The notes below the pieces were generated by a model. The model was not told the origin of the DNA. It searched no databases and worked only from the letters and a program-made list of their open reading frames with translations. A DNA stretch of 64,000 nucleotides, taken from contig OX485809.1 in the NCBI GenBank assembly GCA_950295325.1, positions 37,763,081 to 37,827,080 on the forward strand, read 5' to 3'. How positions within the stretch are numbered: the first letter of the stretch is position 1; each line of letters begins with the position of its first letter. Below are positions 1-9,350 of the stretch, in pieces. This stretch comes from Polytrichum commune (lineage: Eukaryota > Streptophyta > Polytrichopsida > Polytrichales > Polytrichaceae). Position numbers and translations under genes: made by a program.

Positions 1-230
1 TGTCGGTAAGAAAAGGAGGTAGCGTGTATAAATACCCTACGAACAAGAATTCTCCCACTCACCAAAGGCCAACATTATTTCTGATCGCAAACCAGGATAG
101 AAAACCAAACCAGATCAAACCCCCACCACCTTACCTCAATCAGCTCGATCATTCACTGAGAATGAAAAGCCAACAAGTACCTAGAGCCACCCACGATTGG
201 ATGGGCTTGAAGGAGCCTGCAATTTAACCT

Positions 231-233
<3 letters not shown>

Positions 234-289
<56 letters not shown>
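234..289. repeat. (GA)28 microsatellite
   Basis: An uninterrupted GA dinucleotide run. Confidence 0.97.
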
Positions 290-292
<3 letters not shown>

Positions 293-677
293 AATGACAG
301 CACGTGAACAAAAGACACACAGACGGATCTCTTACTGATTGAGATGCAAAAAGTTCGATGATGGCGGGGTCGGTCGGTCGGTTGGCACCTCGAGGATGCA
401 AAAATCCCCCAGTACAGGCGACACAAAGCACTCACTCTGTGTATGATGTATGTGTGTGTGGATGTGGATGTGATGTTTCTCTTTCTCTTCCTCTTTCCGT
501 CTGTCTCTCTGCAGCCCAACCCAAATAATTATGCAACCATCCTCCTGCTACTGCCCAGCAGCAGCATAATTCACAAGCATTTCACATGCAAATCCATCCG
601 AACTCCACTCCACTCCACTAAATTTCCACACCCCAGCTAAAAGCTTAACCCAAACAGAGCACTCCACTCCTCCTTTT

Positions 678-709
678 TCTCTCTCTCTCTCTCTCTCTCC
701 CTCTCTCCA
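678..709. repeat. CT microsatellite
   Basis: A near-perfect CT run with one CC interruption. Confidence 0.9.
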
Positions 710-1540
710 CAACACACAAAAAGTAGAAGAAGACGAAGACGAAGATGGGGGGAAAGGGCTGACACCACTATGAGACACAATTGCAATGTTATATAGGAGA
801 CGGTGATGCCATCGGTGGCCCCCCACACCAACAGAGGAAGATGAAGAATAATGAGCACTAGTAGTAGTACTTGCGGAGTAGTAGTCGTAGACCTCCTGCA
901 GCAATCATCATCATCATCCCATCGCCTCCCCAAAATTCCTACTACTCTAATCCACTATCCATAAATCCCACCCCCCTGCTGGCACCGAAATGATAAATGC
1001 CTAACCCATCCCCACTCAACTTACCGTGACAATATGGGATGCTACCACCGCCTCTTCTCTCTCTTCTCTTTCTCTTACTCTTTCTCCTTGCCGATTCTGA
1101 GTCCTTCACTACAATCGCTGCATTACTGCCGCTGCTGACTATGCAGCTACATACAAAAAGCCAACAAGCTGCCGCGTATGTATGTAAGTTGTTAGATGTG
1201 GATACACTACAGTTACACGGGATGATTCCCCCTTCCAGTGCCCCATCATTCATTCATCACCCACTCCAAGCTGGAGCAGAAGGAGATGACTGCAAGCAGG
1301 TTGACGAAAGGGAGGTAGACGTAGAGGTAGGGTAGCCAGGAAGGAAGGCAGAAGCAATTTAAAGGGGTGCTGGCCCGGGACCGGGTAGGGGGTTAGCCGG
1401 TCCTTTATGCCGGGGCCATGACGGGGGCCATGACGGAGGCCGCACCGGCTGGGTTTGTGCCGGTGACCCCTAACGTTCATCCATCCAAAAACAATTATCG
1501 TTGGCTCTCCAATGGCTCTCCGCTGCGGCTAACTTATAGG

Positions 1541-1930
1541 GCATCCCCACTAGTGCCGAAACCTTAAGCCCTTAAGTTTGCCATATGGATGATTGAGGGT
1601 TAGGGTAAAGGCGAATGTCGTAGTGGTGGCCGCTCGCAGGGACCTTTAAAGACCTTTAACGACATCGCTCCCTACATCTCGCAACCAAGTTTTTTCTATC
1701 GAGGATACCAACGACGGTGTAGAGGAAGAAGCGGGAGAAGCGGGAGAAGCTAATACTATTTCCGGCACTTACAGCCGACCTGAAACGGGCGGAAGTTTTC
1801 AGGTCGACGGGCCCTCCCTACCCTGAACCTGGATGATAAAGCTACTTAGAGGTCACCACTAGGAGCATTTGGGACCCCTAAGCCTCTAACTTGGATGGAG
1901 GCTTAAGGGGTAAAGGCACTAGTGGGGAGC
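1541..1930. mobile_element. MITE-like TIR element, about 390 bp
   Basis: The left end reads GCATCCCCACTAGTGCC and the right end, reverse-complemented, reads GCTCCCCACTAGTGCC. Similarity continues inward through a CCTTAAGCC block. The sequence between them codes for nothing I recognise. The outermost bases and the target-site duplication are unclear, so the superfamily is not assigned. Confidence 0.6.
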
Positions 1931-2484
1931 TTCATTTCCTCTTTCTCTCCTCCATCCCCTCCCCTCCCCCCCCCCCCCTTTTCAGCACTCTGTGCATCAT
2001 GTCATGCACTCCACCTTCAAACCGAGACACTTCGCTGTTTTTTTAGAGCCCTACGACTCCCATTTTTGCTCAGATCCCATCTTCTTCTTGCCAAGTTACT
2101 TGCTCTCTTGTTTTGGTGGCACTTTGTGGATCAAATTCGCTTTCTCCCCTCCGTATCTCCCTTTCCTCACTAATCTTCACCTCTTTCTTCTCTATGTAAT
2201 TGGAGATTTCCCGTGCCTTTTTTGGACCTCTACAACACCCGGTCTTTCTCGGAATCCATCTTTTGCTTACTATTTTCTTGGTCGGTGCCCTAGCTGTGGA
2301 TTGGATCGGAGGGAGAGGAGTGTGTTTGAAATTGTGTTGGCAGGGGATCTGGTAGAGAGGGCTTGATTTTGGATTTTGAGCAGAGTGCGCAGCTAATCTT
2401 GCACAGTGGAAAGATGACAAGTTGATATGATAATCATCCGTTTGATAAGGATGGATTGAATCCATTCTTTGTAAGTAATGCAAA
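1931..2484. other. Pyrimidine-rich, leader-like stretch, no gene called
   Basis: It begins with a C homopolymer (about 1,965-1,979) and CT-rich sequence resembling a plant 5' leader, then becomes mixed. Two overlapping plus-strand frames of 83 and 124 codons exist but look like low-complexity translations. I find no domain or convincing start. Confidence 0.25.
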
Positions 2485-2492
2485 TGCTATCT

Positions 2493-2906
2493 CTCGGGGA
2501 GTGCACTTAAAGTTAAGATTAGGAATACACGTGAGTGCATTTTAATGGCATACCCCCTACAATACTTGGCCTTAAAATAGTTTTTTAATTAAGACTTTTT
2601 AAGTGCCAAATCATTACGTATATATCTATCACTTGGTATAAATTTCAAGACAATTTTTTTTTTAAAAATATTAAAAAATTGATAGAGGTTTGAACTAAAA
2701 TGTGTTGTTTTTTGCTTCAAAAATCAATTTAAAAATATTTACAATTGATTATTTTTTGAAATTTATACAACAAGAACTTTAGATTGTGTTTAACAACTTC
2801 ATTTTTTTTTTACAATTTTTAGATGATTTTTTAGTACATACATAAGGGGGGTCAAAAGTACGCACTCACGTGATTCCTAGTCTTAACTTTAAGTGCACTC
2901 CCCGAG
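2493..2906. mobile_element. 414-bp non-autonomous TIR element with 8-bp TSD
   Basis: Both ends start CTCGGGGAGTGCACTTAAAG. The inverted repeats run about 44 bp with one substitution and one indel. The 8-bp sequence TGCTATCT flanks both sides (2,485-2,492 and 2,907-2,914). The interior is very AT-rich and non-coding. An 8-bp duplication fits hAT, while long TIRs are more typical of Mutator-like elements (8-10 bp TSD), so the superfamily stays open. Confidence 0.8.
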
Positions 2907-2914
2907 TGCTATCT

Positions 2915-3276
2915 CAGCCATCCGTTCTCATCCAAGCTCACCCATAACGCTGCTTGGGAGCATTAGTTTAAAACCCTCCTCCCGGCAGCTTCTAACACAC
3001 CTACAAGATGTCCGGTATGAACCCACCAGATGCGGGTTCCAGATTTGCCCCAGGCCCGGTTCCGGTTCCAAACTGGCACCCTTAGGTGCGGCCCCGCCCT
3101 TAGGGCAACCATCATTTCGATGACTCTTAAGCCTAGCTCCCTTCCATCCAACCGTGGCAAGCAGTGGCTCTCAATGGAACTCCACATCAGCAACGCAACC
3201 ACAACCACCACCGGGCCTCACTCTTAACCTATTTATTAACCACTCCATGCCCTGCCCTGCCCTGCTATAGCTACAT
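2915..3276. other. Unassigned stretch
   Basis: A moderately GC-rich patch (about 3,020-3,110, CCGGTTCC-type repeats) followed by mixed sequence. No gene or transposon end was recognised. Confidence 0.3.
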
Positions 3277-3466
3277 TGAATGGGTTACCATTTGGAGTTA
3301 CGCATTGCTATAACATTCTACTGAGCAAATGATTTTTTACTCGACCTACGTAAATAGTTAGTATGCACATCAAAGAACATGATACAACTTATTGGATAAA
3401 AAACAATGATGTTGGTAAAAAAACCTATAGCAACACGTAACTCCAAATGATAACCAACACTAACAA
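3277..3466. mobile_element. MITE family A, copy 1
   Basis: The left arm GGGTTACCATTTGGAGTTAC is mirrored by a right arm ending GTAACTCCAAATGATAACC. The shared inner edge is TTGCTATA/TATAGCAA. It belongs to a family of about 190-bp non-coding elements with six copies in this window. This copy and the one at 21,306 use a CCATTTGG variant of the arm. Confidence 0.75.
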
Positions 3467-3983
3467 TTTAGGGTACATGTTCGGCCACTATCTTCAAGTA
3501 GCTTGTTGCCGATTCATCTCAAATGACCATGAGTAACTTATACCCCAATCTACACTTACTACAGTAGTGTGGGTGACCAGCAAACGGTTTCTATTAACAT
3601 TGGTTACATCAAGTAGTCATCACTAGCCAAATTGGAGTTAAAAGTGGCCCTTATTAATAAGAGCCGTTCATTGCTAGCCAACTCGAATAAGTGTGGGCAT
3701 GCTACTAGACCGTGTAATTTAAGAGCTTCGAAGTTGATTCCAGTGTTGAATCGACTACAAAAATTTGATAAATGTAAAAATGGGTGCATACTATTTGAGG
3801 GTTTTATGTTAGATGAATGAGAAGTACGCTCGCATCCGATTGGTCTCTCTCTCCATGCATGGCCTCAACTATTGTAGCTATCTATTTGGCCACTATCTTA
3901 GAGTAGCTTGCCTGCAGGCACTCTTGTAAGCTGAGGTGGTAGAAAGCGGGCCCGATTTGGTACCGGAGGGCGTACCCTTCTCA
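3467..3983. other. Unassigned AT-rich stretch
   Basis: Between MITE A copy 1 and the Pogo-like element. Only short open frames on both strands. Nothing recognised. Confidence 0.3.
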
Positions 3984-3985
3984 TA

Positions 3986-4610
3986 CAGTCTACCCTCTAT
4001 AAATGTTAACCCTCGGGAGTGGATCAAAGTTAACATTTATAGAGGTGTTAACAGTTAACAATTATAAAATTACTTTTTTGAGAAATATATAAATCTTAAC
4101 ATTTATAAACATAAGCAATTGTGAAGAGTCCTTGTGAGAGAATACCATTCATAAAATTGCAAACCCAATCAAAACTTTATTCAATATCAAGTTTACAAAT
4201 CACGGGTGAAGTACGAATCAATGGTTCTTTGGTGAGATTCATCTGCATGCACAACTTGCAAATATTTCTCAATCTGCACCAACAAACCCACATACTTGGA
4301 CACATCACATGAACGTGATTCCATGTACCTTCTAATAGTACCAAAACTAGATTGCAAGTCACTATAAGATGGAATGGGTTTAGGTGAGAGAGAGAGGAAT
4401 GTAACTAGATGTGTAGTTTTTATCATCCATATTATGGTTGTATTTCATTCGTTAACATTTATAGAGTCAAATTTACAAAGAAGGGAGTACCATTTTGTTA
4501 ACAGTTAACACGTTTAACATTTATAGTGTGCAATATGTGGGGAGTAGAAGAAAGTTAACATTTAGAGAGGGTTAACACTTATAAGTGTAACATTTATAGA
4601 GGGTGGACTG
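3986..4610. mobile_element. Pogo-like (Tc1/mariner) deletion derivative, copy 1
   Basis: A 625-bp element flanked by TA on each side (3,984-3,985 and 4,611-4,612). The ends are CAGTCTACCCTCTATAAATG and its mirror (CATTTATAGAGGGTGGACTG, one mismatch). CAGT...CCTCTATAAAT termini with TA duplication are typical of plant Pogo-like (Emigrant/Lemi-type) elements. GTTAACATTTATA and GTTAACAGTTAACA motifs recur near both ends, as subterminal transposase sites would. A second copy of about 99% identity lies at 23,795-24,421. The interior keeps only the C-terminal end of a transposase frame on the minus strand. Confidence 0.85.
4193..4426 (-). pseudogene. C-terminal fragment of Pogo/Tigger-type transposase
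   Basis: A 77-codon open frame inside the Pogo-like element, antisense to the window. Residues about 25-77 contain SFGTIRRYMES, SKYVGLLVQIEKYL and a final TIDSYFTRDL. This layout resembles the C-terminal tail of Pogo/Tigger/jerky transposases, where a helical pairing segment precedes a short S/T-I-T-x-x-F end. The DNA-binding and DDE/D catalytic parts are absent, so the fragment cannot transpose by itself. The start codon is an accident of the internal deletion. The same frame survives in copy 2, so the deletion predates amplification. The homology call rests on pattern recognition only. Confidence 0.5.
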
Positions 4611-4612
4611 TA

Positions 4613-5039
4613 TATTGTTCAATCCAAAGTAGTTGTATTTGGAGGAGGAAGAAAATTGCCACATGTCACATTCACATAGGTCGACACCGTGCTCGCTCCA
4701 GCATGGCAATTAGCTTTCGGCAAGGTAACAACAACACCCCACGTGATTTTATTTGGCAAGAGCAAAAATTTGGACCCAAAGAGTTTACACTAGGGGTTCC
4801 AGTCCAAGGCATGAAAGAATGAAGTGGCAGTAATGTGTCACTATCACCTTCTATTGAGAAACCAATCTTCAAGCTTGGCTCCAATTTCTCGAGTTCAAAA
4901 GGAGGGTCAATTAAGGGGGGGGGGTTGGAACGCAAAGATCCAAACCTTTGATCGCCCTTGATCAAATATCTAAGATAAGGATGCCTAATTTGGCTACTCG
5001 TCTTACAAAGAAAACTATATTTGGGTGGTGCGTGATTAG
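4613..5039. other. Unassigned stretch
   Basis: Mixed sequence with short frames and a G homopolymer near 4,915-4,923. No gene recognised. Confidence 0.3.
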
Positions 5040-5680
5040 GTGTGGATCTAAGAACAACCACTCAAAAGGCAAGTGCGTGGAAAATATTAGTCTATGTTCT
5101 CAATATATGTTAACCATTCTAAGCTCAATTTGTCAACTTAATTTGGGGGGGGGGGGGGGAGGGGGTATATGCTCATTTAATATAAGTTTCTCTTTGATAG
5201 TGAATAAGGTTTTTAAGTGAGCTCTAAAATATATGAGGGAAAATGAGTACACGCACGTTTCTAATTTGTTAGTCACCTCACACTAATTTTATTTGACCTC
5301 CAAGTTAATTACATGCTTCATTGATGGTTTCACTTCCGGAATGATATCCCAATGAATTGTTATTTACTAGTGGGAAGTGCACATATATATTGGATTTTAG
5401 ACCTTGAAGGTGAAGTGCACTCAATATGGGATTTGTAGCCAAGCGGCCTTCAAGAATGCAAGAGCAATATTTTTTTTGAAGTTGGGCGGGGCAGGCAGCA
5501 GTTTTCGGTCGGGTTCAGAAATTTCCGAGGAGGCTGCCCCCGCCCGGATCTGACACCCCCCATAGTTCGTATGGGGGGACTTAATGTCTACCCACACTAA
5601 GTGCATGTCTCATATCCTACAAGAAGTGGGTGTGGTTTAGGGTGGGTCTACATTAGGGTATGGGTCCAAGATACTTGGGA
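5040..5680. repeat. Dispersed repeat D, copy 1
   Basis: Diverged but collinear with 7,600-7,960: both contain GTGGATCTAAGAA, then CCATTCTA.GCTCAAT, then GGGAAAATG/GAGGAAAATAG, then CACTAATT and a CATCCTA..AGAAGTGGG block. This copy carries a G homopolymer (about 5,143-5,165) and a 306-bp insertion (5,287-5,592) missing from copy 2. The nature of the repeat is unknown. Confidence 0.6.
5287..5592. mobile_element. 306-bp insertion with 8-bp direct repeats
   Basis: Compared with the repeat at 7,600-7,960, this copy carries extra DNA bounded by CACACTAA on both sides (5,279-5,286 and 5,593-5,600). The other copy has one CACTAA at the matching point, so it serves as an empty site. The 3' half is strikingly GC-rich and holds two hairpins: GGGCGGGGCAGGCAGC with a GC-rich partner (about 5,485-5,549), and CCCCCCAT/ATGGGGGG (about 5,555-5,579). 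No clear terminal inverted repeats. Confidence 0.55.
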
Positions 5681-6855
5681 TTTAAATGCCATGTAATGGA
5701 CCTATGTTGGGACTCAAAATTGGACCCCCAAGCTTGAAGATTGGTTTCTCAAACTAAAGGTGAATTTACACTAGGGTTCAAGACCAAATATACTTCAAAA
5801 TTGAGCAACCCTATTGGTTGATAGCAACATTTTTTATACAAGATGCATATATTTAAGTAAAATTGGACTATAACATGTTGAATTCTATCAAAGGATCCTA
5901 CGATAAAATTGTGTGGTAAGATCCTCCAATAATTTATCATAATCTATCATAATATTAATTTAACAACATAACATTGAAGTGGTCAATAAGGATTCACACA
6001 ACTTCCATAAAGTTTAGGTATATCAAAAGTGTATCATAGGTTGGGTCCGAAAGTAAGGTCCATTAAGGGGTGTTGTGGACCCCAAGTTTCTTGCACACAA
6101 ATGTAATGCTAACTCAACCCAACATGAGTGTTTCTTGAGTGGGGGCTGCCGAGATTTGGTGAGAAAGAAATGCCACATCATCGCCACTTCATTTTTTCAT
6201 ACATTGGACCTAGACCCTAGTAGAAATCCCTTGGGTACAAACTTTTGCTCTCAACCATTGGACTACTCGAGTTTGACGTTCTTTGGTTCTTGGATCCTAG
6301 CATGAACACACCTATTAGTCCAAGCTTTCCTTGGCTCTCGAGTTCATTTCTATTCGTAGGCTCCCATGATGACCATGATACCATACCAAGCCATAACGAA
6401 ATAGCAAAAAAACAAGTGGTGCCCAAGGCTTGGGACAAATGTAGAATATTCCCATATATTCTATACTAATATGTAAGGTGCATTGTTGTTTCATTATGTA
6501 TCTAGGCCCAAGAGTAGGTCTTCTATTGGGAATGGTAGGGAGCATTTTTTGGGACCTCAAATTTGACATTATCAACATGGCCCAACACCCATGACTCATG
6601 GGTTAGCATGTTGCATGAACCTTAGGACAAATTTCATGTGTTTTGTGGCTATTTTATGACACATACAAAAGTATGTGGAAAAGAGGTTGAATGTGGACCT
6701 TGGCCATGAGTCATGGCCCATGAAGGTTGGGCAAGGATGCTTTGCCATGATGTATGGCCCATGGAAGTTGGCCAAGATTCTTGGACATGGGCCTTGCCCA
6801 TGACGCATTGGGCCATATAGGTTAGGGATGGACCTTGGCATGATGGTCCACGTAT
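5681..6855. other. Anonymous AT-rich region with a diverged inverted pair
   Basis: About 5,765-5,850 (minus) and 6,230-6,315 (plus) translate to similar short peptides (GLLNFEVYLVLNPSVN and GLLEFDVLWFLDPSMN), so they are inverted copies of one repeat. I do not recognise a protein family. From 6,580 to 6,850 a CATGGCCCATGA-like motif recurs. No gene supported. Confidence 0.35.
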
Positions 6856-6858
6856 TAA

Positions 6859-7232
6859 GGGCCGGTTTACACTACGGTGGAGAAGGCCTCCGGTCGGTCA
6901 AGAATGCTTGGCCAAGACATGGTTATATGAGGCAAATGGTGGATGTGCCGGAGAAGAATTAAAGGCAATAAAATATTTTTATTGAGTTGGGCTTCTCCGG
7001 CCTCTTGAGGCCGGACAAGAAACTCCTCCTCCGGAGAAGCCCAACTCCAAAAAGTGCCGCCATGTAGGCGGCCATGTCATTTTATCATCCATGAGAAAAG
7101 TTCACCACCATTGTTTTCTTCACCTAGTGTAAACACCCACCGGTCAAGAGTTGCATTTTCGACCAAGCACAATTGAGAAACGCCCTTCTTTTCATGACCG
7201 GTGGACTTCTCCACCGTAGTGTAAACCGGCCC
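6859..7232. mobile_element. PIF/Harbinger-like MITE, copy 1
   Basis: Both ends read GGGCCGGTTTACACTACGGT and continue GGAGAAG. The element is flanked by TAA on both sides (6,856-6,858 and 7,233-7,235). A 3-bp TWA-type duplication with GGGCC-type termini fits Tourist-like PIF/Harbinger MITEs. The middle contains a strong stem: TTGGGCTTCTCCGG pairs with CCGGAGAAGCCCAA around CCGG...CCGG (about 6,987-7,052). No coding. Confidence 0.85.
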
Positions 7233-7235
7233 TAA

Positions 7236-7599
7236 GTCAGGTAGTTTACTTGTTTGTTTGTTTGTTTGTTAAGTATTATGGACTATCATCATAGTAGCTC
7301 AAAGAGGAGGGGTGCATGGACTCGATTATATTTTGGACTCTCTCATTTATTTCTTTGTAAATAGTTGGAATATAGAATACTTGATGGTTAAATTTTCATC
7401 GACTATGGCATCAAGCCAAATATGTGATCCATGAACTATGGAAATCACGTTGTATCCAAGTGTGCTTGAGGATATCTAGTAAGTCGTTAAGTGTACACAT
7501 CGAACATCGAATATTGAAAATGGCGAATTTGTAAGAGAATTTGGCGGGGCTAAAGTAGACGTGCCTAATTCCAACATAAAAAATATGGACACATATATT
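7236..7599. other. Unassigned; (TTTG)n microsatellite
   Basis: A TGTT/TTTG repeat at about 7,250-7,270, then AT-rich sequence with nothing recognised. Confidence 0.4.
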
Positions 7600-7960
7600 T
7601 GGACACATACATGTGGATCTAAGAATGGACATAAAAAGACAAGTGTCTTAGAGATATGGACTATGCGCTCAACACATGCTACCATTCTAGGCTCAATATT
7701 TAATATGAATTGAAGGAGCTACATGTTCATTTAATGAACACGAGAATATTCATTTTGATAATGAGTAAGATATTCATATGAACTATGAACATTACGAGGA
7801 AAATAGCTATGACCACGATTTGGATTTGCTAATCACTTTGCACTAATTGCATGTTTCACATCCTATGAGAAGTGGGAGTATTGGTAAAGTATCCAAATAA
7901 TGCATGTATAGGGTTTAGGGTTAGGGTTTAGATCCAAGTCTTAACCACATGACTAGAAGT
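7600..7960. repeat. Dispersed repeat D, copy 2, with telomere-like tract
   Basis: Collinear with 5,040-5,680 and lacking its 306-bp insertion. At about 7,911-7,929 it carries GGGTTTAGGGTTAGGG, an interstitial Arabidopsis-type telomere motif, which argues for a plant-lineage genome. Confidence 0.6.
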
Positions 7961-8360
7961 ATTAAGAAAAGAAGGGACACTCGCTGGTTGTTTGGGGGCA
8001 AGTAAGTTATTGTAGCCACTGTACCCGCACATGAGAAGAAGGGCAGTAATGGTCCGAGATGACCTTAAACTACCGGATGATGGTGGAGAGATACCCAAAT
8101 CTCAAGGAAGAGGTTGCCGGTTTGAATCCTGGCTGTGAAATCTCCTCTCTACTTGATGGAAAGCTTGCCAGGTGGTCAACTGCCTCATGTGCTTTGGCGT
8201 TGGCCTGTCGACTTTCTGTCTCAAAAAAAAAAGAAAAAAAAGGGCAGTAATGCACTCTTGCTTATTTGTCAATGTATTTTTGGTGCAATGAAAGTGAGGT
8301 TGGAAAATCTGCTGGGCAAAAAGAGCAACAATATTGTAAAGCAGCAGTATTAAAAAAAAA
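7928..8360. repeat. Tandem host repeat R, copy 1 (split by a SINE)
   Basis: The blocks CCAAGTCTTAACCACATGAC, then GAAGTATTAAGAAAAGAAG, then CACATGAGAAGAAGG before the SINE, and TTGCTTATTTGTCAATG after it, recur in the same order in copy 2 (8,390-9,350). In copy 2 the SINE is absent and a different element sits nearby. Confidence 0.65.
8052..8239 (+). mobile_element. SINE, tRNA-type, copy 1 (full length with TSD)
   Basis: A 188-bp element ending in an A-rich tail (8,222-8,239) and flanked by perfect direct repeats AAGGGCAGTAATG (8,039-8,051 and 8,240-8,252). A box A-like TGGTGGAGAG lies about 30 nt before a box B-like GGTTTGAATCC, the spacing expected of a tRNA-derived pol III promoter. Body sequence GTGAAATCTCCTCTCTACTT is shared with copies at 50,660 and 58,590-58,815. 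Copy 2 of the surrounding repeat R gives an uninserted comparison site. Confidence 0.85.
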
Positions 8361-8389
8361 CTTCTGGGCATTTTAGTTGTTAGCTAGAA

Positions 8390-9350
8390 ATCTAAGTCCA
8401 AGTCCAAGTCTGCCTTACCACGTGACTGGAAGTATTAAAAAGGAAGAAGAGCTCATTAGTTGTTCAGGGGAAGTACTGGAGCTACTGCACCACATGTGAA
8501 GGGGAGGTCACGTTCATTTGAAAACATCGGTTTCACAATGGAGTTTGGTAAGCCAAGCTAAAATAATTGCGGTTTTGACATGTGCTAGTTTCGAAGAATT
8601 TAGTTTTAAAGTTTGTCCTCTTCTTTTGGTTAAAACCGTTCGATTCCAACTCTGATCTGAAACAAAGATTTTACGCCTTGTAAAATCAAAATCTTGAATG
8701 AGAATTTGAAATGGACGTTTATATCAATGTTGGACTAGTATATAGGTGAGTGCATGGTATCAATATTCAACATCAATTATGGTATCAACGAACTACCCAT
8801 GGGTATCAAATTTGTAAAACCAATTGAATATTGATATTTGGTGGGTTTGTCAAGGTGAGAGAATCTTTGTATACCTGAGTTTTTAGTTGGGTCGATACCA
8901 TGCTAAACCATATCCATACTAGGGTATTTTTACCTAGGTATGAAATTTCTTGCATGGTATATAGACCCAAATGGTATCGAAAACAAAAATACCATCAATC
9001 ACCCATACCCATATCCATCAAAAGTAAAAAATTCTCATTATGGATACCCAAATGACATCAAAAAAAGACGATACCAATCCAACACTAGTTTATACCCAAA
9101 AAAAAAGGGACCCTATCATGAAACCAAACTCCTTGAAGTTAGGCACATGCCAAGGTCAAAATTATTTTATCTTGGCTTACCATACTCCATTTCGAACGCA
9201 ATGTTTTCAAACGTGTGTGGCCTTCACATAAGAGGAAGGCCAATAGTGAGGTGTTCGCTTACTTGTCATTTTATATTTTTGGTATGGTCAAGTTAGGTTC
9301 AAAAAACTCATGTGGCAAGACAATAGCCGATATTATGGCAATTGAGCCAT
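8390..9350. repeat. Tandem host repeat R, copy 2 (split by a TIR element)
   Basis: Its left part (8,390-8,506) and right part (about 9,225-9,350) match copy 1 in order and orientation. The 8,507-9,224 block between them is an inserted TIR element. Confidence 0.6.
8507..9224. mobile_element. About 718-bp TIR element inserted in repeat R
   Basis: The ends mirror each other for about 90 bp: TTTGAAAACATCGGTTTCAC on the left against TTTGAAAACATTGCGTTCGA on the right. Both continue ATGGAGT.TGGTAAGCCAAG and TAAAATAATT. The interior repeats GGTATC/CCATACCC motifs on both arms, and no protein is recognised. The host sequence CACATGTGAAGGGGAGG / CACATAAGAGGAAGG appears on both sides, so a diverged long TSD is possible. 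Confidence 0.65.

Larger units (their letters stand above)
1..1535. other. CT/GA-rich region, no gene recognised
   Basis: This stretch is relatively GC-rich and full of simple repeats: a perfect (GA)28 tract at 234-289 and a CT tract at 678-709. A pyrimidine-rich block follows near 1,055-1,090, and a GC-rich block at 1,366-1,470 repeats CCGG and GGGGCCATGACGG. The short open frames are low-complexity (Ser/Leu or Arg/Glu runs) and read through the repeats, so I do not call them genes. The composition would suit the flank or leader of a host gene, but no coding exon is visible. Confidence 0.35.

Noticed and set aside
153-933. Overlapping open frames with Ser-Leu or Arg-Glu runs near the window start
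   Set aside because: They are translations of GA/CT microsatellites and low-complexity DNA in several frames at once.
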